DNA of 55,098 nt, from the NCBI GenBank assembly GCA_011316305.1, contig SAUG01000129.1, forward strand, positions 1 through 55,098, written 5' to 3'. The notes under the pieces were generated by a model, which saw nothing but the letters and a program-made list of their open reading frames with translations, ran no database searches and had not been told where the DNA came from. The stretch comes from Rusavskia elegans. Its lineage: Eukaryota > Ascomycota > Lecanoromycetes > Teloschistales > Teloschistaceae. Shown piece after piece: positions 45,943 through 55,098 of the stretch (positions are counted from its first letter, which is position 1; each line of letters starts with the position of its first letter). The position numbers and the translations under genes were made by a program.

Positions 45943-47837
45943 TTATGCTCTAAAAGTCCTTAAGACCACTGCCTGCATGGTAAAAACCGTGGCTCCAAGA
46001 ATTACTGGCACCCAGCACCGGGCCAATACTTGAAGAGTCTTCTTTTGCTTCTGACGACTGATGTTGAGGTATCGTTCGATCGTTGCCCCTAGTATCGTAT
46101 GAAACACCGATATAGTCACGAACACGGCGGTGTAGCAGAATGTTGGGATGAGTACCTACGCTATGGCGATCAAGAATCACAACATAGAGCTCTATGACTC
46201 GGACGGTCACCACAAGGACGAGTATGACTGTGAACGTCGACAGTAATATGATCAGGATCAAAATTCAAAACCATTCGAGTTGGTAGCAGCTTATGTTCCG
46301 TTGAAGTACTAATGGAATGGGGTTGCTGGGAGAGGATGGCGCACTTGGTGGTTCCCATTGCCCGACAGGCATGATCTTGACCAGGATGTTTGTGCCACTG
46401 TTGTGGTCGTTCACCCCAGCACGACGGCCTGCATGGACGTCATATAGAAGTACACTGTAGTGTTGGCTAGTTGATTCGTTCTCTGGTCCATTCAGTAAGG
46501 CTATGCTTTGACTTGATTTGTTTGCAATTCTTCCGATGAGAAACAAAGAAAGGATGGGTACGAGCGAATGATGTACGATACCGAAATGTGACTTTGGACT
46601 AGACTCACCATTTGATGTTTCCACAATGCTCAAAAGGGGTCACACCAACAGTACGACGGGGAAAATCTGTCCAAATCCCCATATAGTCTCTGCACTGAGT
46701 GTGACGGTGCTTCGAGTAGCGAAAAGATTCCAGGTTCCCCAAGCAAGGGCGGATGAGAGCCATGAAATCTCAAGAGGTGTCAGACCAGAGGCGACGAAGG
46801 AACTTTGAACCAATGGACACGAAAGATACATACCTTCCAGATCATCGACTTATAGACGTCGGACAAAGCTTTGCTCCACACATAGATGGTCTCCAAGGAT
46901 ATGTAGACGACCGTCCAAAAGATCGTACAGGAACCTGGCATCTGCTTTCCCAAATGCTCGAGAACACAGCGTTGTGTTTCTCTCAAATATCCACTGGGCT
47001 TCGCCTCCAACCAAATTTGACAGAAACCTGTAACACGCCTCGACAATTTAACAATTCGTGTCAGATACACCGCAGTGAGGACCACGACGGAGATGATCAT
47101 GGAGAGGCTTACCACATTACTCAATTTCAGTCGTTTGGTGTAAGCTGATAAACCCAATCGTCGAAAATAGCAGATCGCAGGATTGGATGCCGCTGAGGAA
47201 GTATTAACTCCAGGATTTGTAAACCACATGTCATCACCAGTGGGTAATAAAGCAGCCAGAAGCATGATCGCGGTAATGAGCATAAGCACGGCTCTCCATG
47301 TACGAGCATAATGATGCTCATGAAAGTATTGTCGCAGGACCGTCAGAGTAGTTAAATGTGTGAGCGAGGATGACCTGACGAGATAGACGAGAATCTGCCA
47401 GTGATAACTGGCGATGCCAGATTCCAGCTGTGTATAGCCGCTTGCCAGTAAAGCAATGCCTGTTACCGCCTGCTGATCACTGAACATGAGAATAGTTCGA
47501 CGGAGCGTTGTCTCTAGATTTTGTACAGATCCAAAATAGTGTGCAGGCGAGAGCTTGGCAATGACTATGCCATCAATTGTAATTAAAGATTTTGTTTCGA
47601 TACATCCTGCAAGGTAATAGACAACCACAAGAACTAGTGTCAGATAAGCAGTTGTCAAGAAGCCTATGAGGACCTGTGGACGGTCAGCCGTCGAATTGTC
47701 TTGCTCCCGCTACAGGGCTCAACGACCAAGGTAAGGAAACACCGTACCCCAATACCAGGGACGTCCGGATTGGCCTTGAGGTCTCCGAGATGCCGTACTT
47801 CGTCGAGGTCGCACGTAATGTTTGAAATCTTTAACAT
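45943..47837 (-). pseudogene. multi-pass membrane protein, nonsense-riddled
   Basis: An uncharacterised fungal multi-span family. Exons by descending coordinate: 47748-47837, 46834-47673, and from 46768 on; introns are 74 and 65 bp. Landmarks: MLKISNITCDLDEVRHLGDL, NPDVPGIG joined to VLIGFLTTAYLTL, FSDQQAVTGIALLASGY, YHWQILVYLVRSSSLTHLTTL and LAWGTWNLFATRS. At 46640-46642 a TGA interrupts (FPVVLLV-stop-PLLSIVET), although the frame continues to a good GTGAGT donor. A second TGA at 46265-46267 breaks a membrane span (QLEWF-stop-ILILIILLS), where tryptophan is plausible. The end (IPTFCYTAVFVTISVFHTIL) lies in another frame. If the first stop were accepted as genuine, a 352-aa product would result. 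I favour a pseudogene. Confidence 0.72.
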
Positions 47838-48366
47838 ATTGCAAAAGCCTTCAGTCGAGTTTTCACAAGGAGTTGTTGCTCATTGTCAAGGAAAGAGTAA
47901 AGCGCCATAGCAGGCTGAGACGCAAAGCTACGTGTTTCAGCCTTGAGCTAGAAGTAGAGGACTGCATTTGAGGGGCAACACAAGTTGAAGTTTTGCCAAT
48001 CATCAGGCGAAACTCTCTCGGCACGATGCTGCACACATGCAGTCGGACTAGGAAAACAAACAAAGATGCGATCCCTGGAACGCGCACTTCGGACAGTAAA
48101 ATACAGTTATTTGACAGTACCACGTAGCGGGGTTATACTATTGTATAAGTTATGCGTAGAATGCGAATGGAAGAACCAAATCGGGTGGGTTTAGGGGTTT
48201 GTATCTTTTGCTTGATTTCCTGGGCTTTGGCGGGCACTCAATTCCTGCGGGGGCGAGTGACTGACCAGGACAAATATGTTGCGGCACACTTCCCCCATTT
48301 TTAGCCTTTCCTATCATATGCCACACGTCAGATCTGTCTGTTCATTGGCTTCTTCAATTCTCCCCG
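47838..48366. other. intergenic, no gene seen
   Basis: About 530 bp between two minus-strand genes; holds the upstream region of the membrane-protein pseudogene. Nothing else supportable. Confidence 0.45.
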
Positions 48367-48807
48367 TTAGGCCGTCTTCCAACACAGTACTTCGTTACAC
48401 TCCATATGAGAGTCCCCAGAGCAGCCAGGCCACCGAGGACGGCCAAAGAATCGGTTCCAATCCACATTGTTGACGCTCAGCGCAATCTTCCAATCTCCGA
48501 TATTGCCAATCCTGGAGCCATCCTGGCGCGGTAGGTATGTCACTCGCGTTATGTTGTACTTTCCCCCCAGATATATGGTGAGGTTATGCGGTAATGGAGC
48601 TGCGTCGGGATACCATTCCGAATGCCAGAAGGTTGTGTCGTTACTATCGATGGCCTTTGCGCAGTCATGTTTCTCGCCATGAGATCCGTAGCCTTGGAAG
48701 CTATCTGTCTTGCACTTCCATGCAGACCGATCCACCTGACCGAAAGCGAATCTTGAGATCACCAGGATGTCAAGTGTAACGGTCAGGGTGTTTGACCATA
48801 AATGCAT
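48367..48807 (-). CDS. secreted F5/8 type C (discoidin, CBM32-like) domain protein, 146 aa
   Basis: Signal peptide MHLWSNTLTVTLDILVISRF ending near AFGQ, then a galactose-binding-like domain: VDRSAWKCKTDSFQ, HDCAKAIDSNDTTFWHSEW, HNLTIYLGGKYNITRVTYLP, RQDGSRIGNIGDWKIALS. This is the pattern of the N-terminal domain of fungal galactose oxidase-like proteins. The frame ends soon after VNNVDWN, and no Kelch/oxidase domain follows downstream on this strand. It is therefore either a stand-alone carbohydrate-binding protein or the 5' fragment of a lost oxidase; the last 25 residues do not match the domain, which favours truncation. ATG at 48807. Confidence 0.72.
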   Translation of the reverse strand: MHLWSNTLTVTLDILVISRFAFGQVDRSAWKCKTDSFQGYGSHGEKHDCAKAIDSNDTTFWHSEWYPDAAPLPHNLTIYLGGKYNITRVTYLPRQDGSRIGNIGDWKIALSVNNVDWNRFFGRPRWPGCSGDSHMECNEVLCWKTA

Positions 48808-49629
48808 GGCTTGTACTTCAAAGTGACTTCATGGAGCAGGCGTTCCGACACGAATGACGGCAGCGTGAAGCGCGAGGGAAATGCTGGGATTACGAGAGCT
48901 TGCAGGGCTCCCTTGCGTATATGGAAAGTTGGAAGGAGACTTCGGGCTGTCATGCAGCAAGTGTTCCATGCGTATGAAATTGAGCGAATAGTTTGTGAAC
49001 ATAGAGGGCAACACAGAAGAGTGCAAAGCAAAAAGCAGAAGGTCGACGAAGAAATATTATGTGTAACAGCAAGGCACAGCCACAGAAGATATCCGTACTA
49101 GAGGACATGAATCAATAAATGTTGCATGCATCCTCGCAGCCCCCACAACCCGATTCGGTTTCCCTTATCCGTAGGCAGCATCCTTTTCGTTTTCGTCTCA
49201 GCAAAGACACGGCTGGGAGGATGCCTCGTCCTCGCACTGTAGCAGAACCCGATATGTGGAGGGAGGTAAGAGGCAAATGGTACGGCTATTGATTACTTGT
49301 GCATGCAGGTGACTACGCAGTGGCCAGACGTCAAGTACAAATGACAGGAACGAAAAACGACGTGGATCATGGCTGAGATGCCAAGACATCTGAAGCCGTT
49401 AGCGGCTGTCGATATATGATTTGCTATGTCGACTCTTCCTTGATAAAGCTGAGATATTCACCCCCCTTGCATACATTGACGAGACGAAGGAGCCATAAAG
49501 ATGGGTCTATCTCCAATTTCCGAAGTCCGTCAGTTTTGTCATTCTCTTCTCATCTGTGAAGCTTAGGCGTGTTAAGCTCCGCGCGCCCCTAAGACCTTGT
49601 CACGCAACAAACAGATATTTGCAGTCAAA
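48808..49629. other. intergenic, no gene seen
   Basis: About 820 bp between the divergent discoidin-type gene and the first F-box-like gene. Short frames only. Confidence 0.45.
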
Positions 49630-51480
49630 ATGTCACTGAATCATGATATCTATGCCATTATACTCGATATTGTGAGTCATCCTGGGATTCGCTGACCGTC
49701 AATCTACGGCTGACCTTCTCAAGCTACATGTTGAGTCACCGAATTCAATCTACAACGTTTGCCTGACCTCCAAGGCTCTCTACGGTCTTGCCCAAAAGTA
49801 TATCTTCCGGCGACTACGGTTCACATTCTCTGAACGCTGGAACAAGCACAATCGACTGTTGCTGGAAAGACTCGAAAGGAACACCACAGCATGCTCCACG
49901 GTGCAGGAGGTCTACGTCAACTGGGCTGCTGGGGACATTGCTCGGCTCATGACTAAGGAGCAGCGATGGTTCGACGAGCAGCTCTGTAGCTTAGTAACAC
50001 GATCGAGCGCTCTCAGAACATTCATGTATGTCTTGATCCCGACTTCAACAAAAGATCCCACCATTACCTATCTCGGATTTTCAGAAACGTAGGATAGTGG
50101 ATCGTCTTACGATGGCTAATCCTGCTCCACCAGCTGGGATGGCCAGTGTCCCATTCCAGAGAGACTGCTTCTTCGGATCCGTGATCATGCGCAATGTCAA
50201 CTTTACGAGACGAGCCTCTGGTTCCATACCAACGCTGCCAGAACTTTCGAGCGCCTGCACGCATGCTCACAGCTTGTGGCTTTGGAGGTGGCAATCGGCA
50301 ACCCCCGTCTTGAAGCCTTGGGTCAATTAAGACAAGTTCTAGCGACTTGCGTGAATCTGCAAAAACTCTCCGTGACCGGTATCCGCAATCGTGGCTCCAT
50401 CAGCAGTTTAGTACTTTGCAGGCCGGGCTCACAGATGCCTCGTCTTAAGTTCTTGAAACTAAGGAATATTAATGTCTGTCAACCTGAAAATCTGCGATAC
50501 CTCGGGAGTATGGCATGGGATGCCCTTGAGCATCTCGACTCCAAAGTCGCCACTCTCTTTACCTTGGCCCCTTTCCTCAAAGGAGTCCGATCGTTGGTGT
50601 TGTCACATGGGCGCAGCCATGAGCCTATCAATGAAAGCTACTTCATTAGATGCCTTGAAACCCTTCCGAAGCTCGAGCATGTCAGTCTGAGGGGTTTCAT
50701 TCACATGCTCATGATCACTGTCCAGGGCCTGGTGGACCGTTGTGGCACGTCCTTGAGGAGTTTCAGGATTCATGAGGAAGCAGTCACTGGACCATACTGG
50801 CCTCACCCTCGGTTAGCCCTTACTAAGGAAGACGTCCAGTACATCGGTAACAGATGTCAGCGACTTGAGACTTTCGGGATGGATCTTCATGTTGAGACAA
50901 CCTGGGTAGGTGCAGGAATGAGGGGTCTTGATCTTGCAAGTGTTCCCTGCTGACATGGTGCTTTTTCTAGCCCTGGGAGATGTTGTTCGTGATTGTAGAA
51001 TCCCTCTGGTCGGTCGTCCATCTTGAATTCGACGTAGAGTTGATCAAGGGTACAGCATTGCCACTATTAGTCAACTTGACCAGCGTTCGGCTTCTATGGA
51101 CCTTCCTTTGGCGGAATCTCAAACGCGTCAGAAGAGAGCGCGGTCATGTGATAACTCAACCACGTCTTCAAACGTTGAAGGTCACTGCAAATATGGCTAG
51201 GTCGTTCCAAGCTGTCAGGTTTGAGGCTCGTCTCAGCGAGCGCGATGACTTGGCCCTGAAAGGTAATGCGGAAGTCGTTTGCCTCGAACTGGAGGGGCTT
51301 TTAGAGAAGAAACATGGACACGGCTCGGTCGAAGATCAAGCACAAGAAGCAACAAGGTGGCACCTGATACATCGGGCAGAGCATGGACATCCCGCCGGAG
51401 ACCGAAATCTTTTGAGCCCTCTGCGCTACCCACAATTCCGGCCATTAAAGACCACGCTCTGCGAGATGTTAGAGTGGTAG
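49630..51480 (+). CDS. F-box-like protein, paralogue A (541 aa)
   Basis: Exons 49630-49671, 49724-50025, 50134-50905 and 50971-51480; introns are 52, 108 and 65 bp, and the exons sum to 1626 nt. The short N-terminal motif NHDIYAIILDI joined to LHVESPNSIYNVCLTSKALY and LAQKYIFRRLRFTF has the shape of a fungal F-box-like domain. A leucine-rich middle follows: FIWDGQCPIPERLLLRIRDH, LVALEVAIGNPRLEALGQLR, CVNLQKLSVTG, RCLETLPKLEHVSLRGFIHM and YIGNRCQRLETFGMDLHVET. The C-terminal part is PWEMLFVIVESLWSVVHLEF and RFEARLSERDDLALKGNAEV. Such proteins may serve as substrate receptors of SCF ubiquitin ligases; that role is inferred. A paralogue with the same exon plan lies 1.04 kb downstream. The gene is intact. 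Confidence 0.82.
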
Positions 51481-52524
51481 ACATTGATGTGCAGGTCGGA
51501 CTTAATCCGCGATGTGAAATTTAGACGGAATCCACAGGGAGCAGAGCTCTAATGGGACAGCAGCCACCACTCTGTCTCCGGGAGAGATGCAAGGCACAAA
51601 TGCCGTAGCAACGAGTCATGATAGACACATAGGCTTCATAGCAAAGCAATAAACGATAGTCACCGTTGCTTAGAACTCTAGGAGCGTAGCTTCTTGATAT
51701 CTGGCACCACAGATTCATCTCTCATTGCTGTATAAATAGTCCTCAACCCAGACTGTTGCCAAATCGTACCCGTAGACGCCACCTAGCAAATCATATTTGA
51801 CTTCAAGTCAAAGTCCGCTCTAATGGGGTGCTAAGAGAGCAGCCTGTTGTGATTTGGTCATTCATTCTTCCATCACCACCGTCGTATGCCCCATCCAAAC
51901 CGAGAATGCACCCCATCTCGATCTCCATGTTGAAGCAGCGTAGGAGTTGTTTAAATGACTATGCCGGTAACAGCCCAGAGTCTAACTGATCAGTAATACC
52001 GAGAGTGTTCTATGGCTTTCTTGCGCATGTGGACATTAGGGACGAGGCTTTAAGCTTTTGTGAAGCGAATCTCCAAATGGGTGCTGAGGAGATGTATTGG
52101 ACATAGGGGGTTGTGCGCAGAGACAGCGTGAAATAGAAAGAGGAGAAGGGGATGAAAATGAACGTCAGGAGGGACATAGATACAGAAGTTAACCAAGAAG
52201 CCAGGACTCAATGCTGCATTGCCCAAGAGAATCTGACATGCGTAGGCCGATTTCTGCCTGGGTCTCGGTGAAAGCATGAGACAGGGCCCACGCTGATTTC
52301 TGGAGAACTGGATGTTCTAGTACGTCAATAAATGTAAGGGCCAGGTGGAGTTGTCCTGAAAATCGCCAAGAGTCTTAACGCCAAGACATTGGAAAGACGT
52401 GCAAGCTAGCGTAAGTCGACATATCAAATCGTAATCCCTGTCAGACGACGCCCCTTCAGAGGAACGATTTGATACATCATGGAGTGGTCAAGAAGTTTAC
52501 GAACATCAAGCAAACATACCAGAG
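51481..52524. promoter_or_regulatory. intergenic region between tandem F-box-like paralogues
   Basis: 1044 bp of normal GC. No gene or repeat that I can support; it should hold the promoter of paralogue B. Confidence 0.45.
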
Positions 52525-54744
52525 ATGCCGCGCTTACTTCTGCAACGCCACACTTTGTTAAGCGTTGCGACTTTGGGGCGCCAGTTCGAACAACTACTGG
52601 GAAAGCAGAAGACGGCTCAGGAGACGCCTGAACCGACGGTCACCCTCCACCATGACATCCTCGCGATAGTAGTAGACTATGTACTCATGCCGCTCCGAAT
52701 ATCGCCTCGAGATTTTGACTGACCCTCTCAGCTTTACCACTTTTCTCCAGAGTCCATCCACAGCGTTTCCTGGGCATCCAGAGATCTGCATCGCCTAGCG
52801 CAGAGATATCTGTATCGCAGACTCAGATTCACCTTCTCTCGCTGTTGGAATGATCGGAACCGTCAACTTCTCCAAGTCCTGTTGAACGATGCCTCAGCCA
52901 GGTCTTTCGTGCAGGAAATCTACGTCAACTGGATCGCTGGGGCAAACCCCCGTCTCGCCACGGAAGAAGGGACTCGACTGGTGAACCAGTTCGTTGAGAT
53001 CATCCCTCAATTGCCCGCTTTGAGAAGATTCATGTACGTTCACCGTCCTTTTGTACCATTATCTCTTGTCGCAGCAATCTTTTTCCTATCTCTTCGGCTG
53101 CTAGTGGGTTCCCTCGACCCTGCCAGTTAATGGGTCTACCTCGCAAAAGTCATGTGTATTTACATATCTACACCTGACAATCAAGTAATCGATGAAACGA
53201 TATGTTTCATCGAGGTACCGGCTGTTGTACGCCTCCCATTGCGGTTGGTCTGTAATACGACGTGCGAGTCCAGTAGAGCAGAGGGAACCCGCATTCTAGC
53301 AGATGAAGGGATAAAGATCAGCTTTCATACCGAGGTGATTTCGGCTGACGCAGTACGACCAGTTGGGACGCGCAGTGCCCGATCCTGCCCAGGATTCTAT
53401 TCCGAGACGACCGTCTTCTATTCCATGACGCTCGCTGCCAGCTGTATACAATCTGCCCATACCGCAGCAGCGTCGACAGTTCTCTGCGCATCTTGCAGCA
53501 ATATCCTCAACTAGTTGCTCTGGATGTCAGCATTGGAGATTCACAAACCATAGCCATGAACCAACTGAGACGGGTACTCACAACTTGCGAAAACTTGCAG
53601 AAACTCGCCGTGACGTGCGTTCCGGACCACGCTAGTAATATTTCGGGCGTTGGCCAATCGCTCCTTGAGCCAGGCCTGCGATTGCCACACCTAAGATATC
53701 TGCAACTTCGTGGCTTGGAGCTTGTCGAACGCATTTTTGACGGCTGGGAACAATGTGTGATGTGGGAAAGTCTCGAATATCTGGAGCTTTCCGATACCAT
53801 TCTTCTTCAAATTTTTACACCATCGCTGACGAAATTGATATCTCTAACGCTTTCAGAGACGTTCGCCGAGCTCATTCACAGCAGGTTGGGCTTGGTCAAC
53901 CTCATACGTCAATTACCTCGTCTTGAGCACCTTGTCTTAATTGGACATCCTCTCTCGATGATTGCAAATGACTTGTTGAAGCACAAGGCAAAGTCATTAA
54001 GGACGTTGAAGCTGCACGACGAAGTACAGCCGGACAGCTCTGTTTGTTTCGTGCCAGATCACGAGTACATTCGGCGTCTGGCCGAATCCTGCCGTGCACT
54101 GGAGACATTCGCAATAGACGTGATGGTTGAAGAGGAATGGGTAAGTGCAACATCAAAACGATCCCAAATTTCAGCAGACTAAGACCATGAAATTGGACCT
54201 ACAGCCCTGGGAAATCTTCACCACAATCGCAGAATCCCTATGGTTCATCGTCCACCTCGAGCTCGACCTAGAGATACCCCCCTCCGAGCGTCCAAACACC
54301 AACCAAATCATCTCACCCATAAGACTGACCCTATTCATGGTCCGCCAAATCTGGAATTTCTTCTGGAACAAAATCGCCCGCACCCGCTACGAGCTCAACC
54401 ACCCCGTCTTCCGCCCGCGTCTTTGCACCCTGAAACTAACACCCCATACCCGCGACAACATCGACCAAGTCTCCTTCGAAGCCCGTCTCAGCGAGCGTGA
54501 TGACCTAGCCGCAGAGGGCCACGCAGATATCGTATGCCTCGAGCTCGAGGGTGTTTACGAGAAATACGGATACGGAGAAACGGAGAATGAAGATCAAGAA
54601 CGCTTCCGACGAGACCTCGTATCGCAGGCAGAAGAGGGCCCGTCGAAGCAGAAGCAGATAAAAATGAAAGTGGTTGGGGGCTCTGTCAACAACTGCCAGG
54701 CTCGGCCATTGGAGACAACGCTTACCAAGATGGCCGAGTGGTGA
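52525..54744 (+). CDS. F-box-like protein, paralogue B (591 aa)
   Basis: Exons 52525-52680, 52732-53033, 53363-54140 and 54205-54744; introns are 51, 329 and 64 bp, and the exons sum to 1776 nt. Parallel landmarks to paralogue A: HHDILAIVVDY joined to LYHFSPESIHSVSWASRDL, LAQRYLYRRLRFTFS, VQEIYVNWIAG, FIWDAQCPILPRILFRDRLL, LVALDVSIGD, CENLQKLAVT, PWEIFTTIAESLWFIVHLEL and RFEARLSERDDLA in variant form (SFEARLSERDDLA). Exon 2 is 302 nt in both genes and all intron phases agree, so they arose by tandem duplication. B has a longer N-terminus (52 codons against 14) and a much longer intron 2 that holds a perfect hairpin. The frame is intact. Function as for A: a possible SCF receptor, unproven. 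Confidence 0.82.
53189..53213. repeat. perfect 10-bp hairpin in intron 2 of paralogue B
   Basis: tcgatgaaac, loop gatat, gtttcatcga: a perfect inverted repeat inside the 329-bp intron that is only 108 bp in the sister gene. It may be part of a small insertion; no target duplication was found. Confidence 0.7.
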
Positions 54745-55098
54745 AAGCGGACCCACATTTGTGTCATCTCCTAGCCGTCCCTCTCTATGATCCTTTTCAA
54801 ATGGGAGGGTACGCATCCGATACTCAAGCCAACTCGGACGCCCTACCAGTACATGAGACAAACGGCTATGTTGGAGTAGCTCATCTGCGCTCCTATCATC
54901 CTACGGCAATATTTCTTCCACAGCCGGCGGTGGCCGAGAGACGAGAGAAGCCTCATTAGAGTATAGAAAAATAGTTAACAATGTTATGAGGTCGCGATAT
55001 ACAAACTTCTTTAAATCCTTCTCCCCTCTTCCCTCTGACTCCTCCCCATCCTCCCTCCTCCCTCCATACCAACCCCTTAACCTCACCCCCCCCCCCCC
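54745..55098. other. 3' flank and C-homopolymer end
   Basis: No gene seen in the last 354 bp. The sequence becomes C/T-rich and ends in at least 13 consecutive C (55086-55098), which suggests an assembly end rather than a biological boundary. Confidence 0.6.

Overview
This is nuclear DNA of a filamentous ascomycete (Pezizomycotina). Genes of normal base composition carry short introns of about 45-120 bp with GTRNGT-like donors and CTRAY-like branch sites. Blocks of extreme AT richness alternate with them and are almost devoid of CA/TG dinucleotides, the mark of repeat-induced point mutation (RIP). The gene families fit the same group: a PTH11-like rhodopsin-fold protein, a GH71 glucanase, a GH63 glucosidase, fucose-lectin propellers and small cysteine-rich secreted proteins. 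I cannot name the species. The window ends in a C homopolymer and starts in RIP-decayed sequence, so it may be a whole small scaffold.

Left part (1-16.2 kb): a decayed AT block (1-1550) is followed by an MFS transporter (-), a PTH11-like membrane protein (+) and a class I methyltransferase (-). A 3.6 kb AT block (about 7.9-11.5 kb) holds two related terminal-inverted-repeat elements. Beyond it lie an intact cytochrome P450 and an alpha/beta hydrolase, both on +. Together these look like tailoring, transport and sensing parts of a secondary-metabolite locus, but no backbone synthase is present.

Middle (16.2-33.6 kb): an inactivated gene for an uncharacterised fungal membrane protein, a membrane-anchored fucose-lectin-like gene with a one-base frame slip, and a GH63 glucosidase I pseudogene with at least five lesions. 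Then come three small secreted-protein genes. Two of them converge on a pair of 258-bp direct repeats whose nine differences are all transitions. An intact, secreted GH71 alpha-1,3-glucanase closes this part.

Right part (33.6-55.1 kb): a 3158-bp RIP-decayed hAT transposon with 20-bp-class inverted ends and a perfect 8-bp target duplication. It is followed by an APH-like kinase, a ruined beta-propeller lectin gene, a GABA-type permease, a GNAT acetyltransferase, a secreted protein of unknown function, a multi-pass membrane protein pseudogene, a short secreted discoidin-type protein, and a tandem pair of F-box-like paralogues with matching exon structure.

All gene models were derived by hand: splice sites were chosen where canonical GT/AG sites restore both the frame and the family pattern. 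Several otherwise GC-normal genes carry TGG-to-stop or CGA-to-stop changes, so mutation of the RIP type seems to have leaked into single-copy sequence, or these genes were once duplicated.
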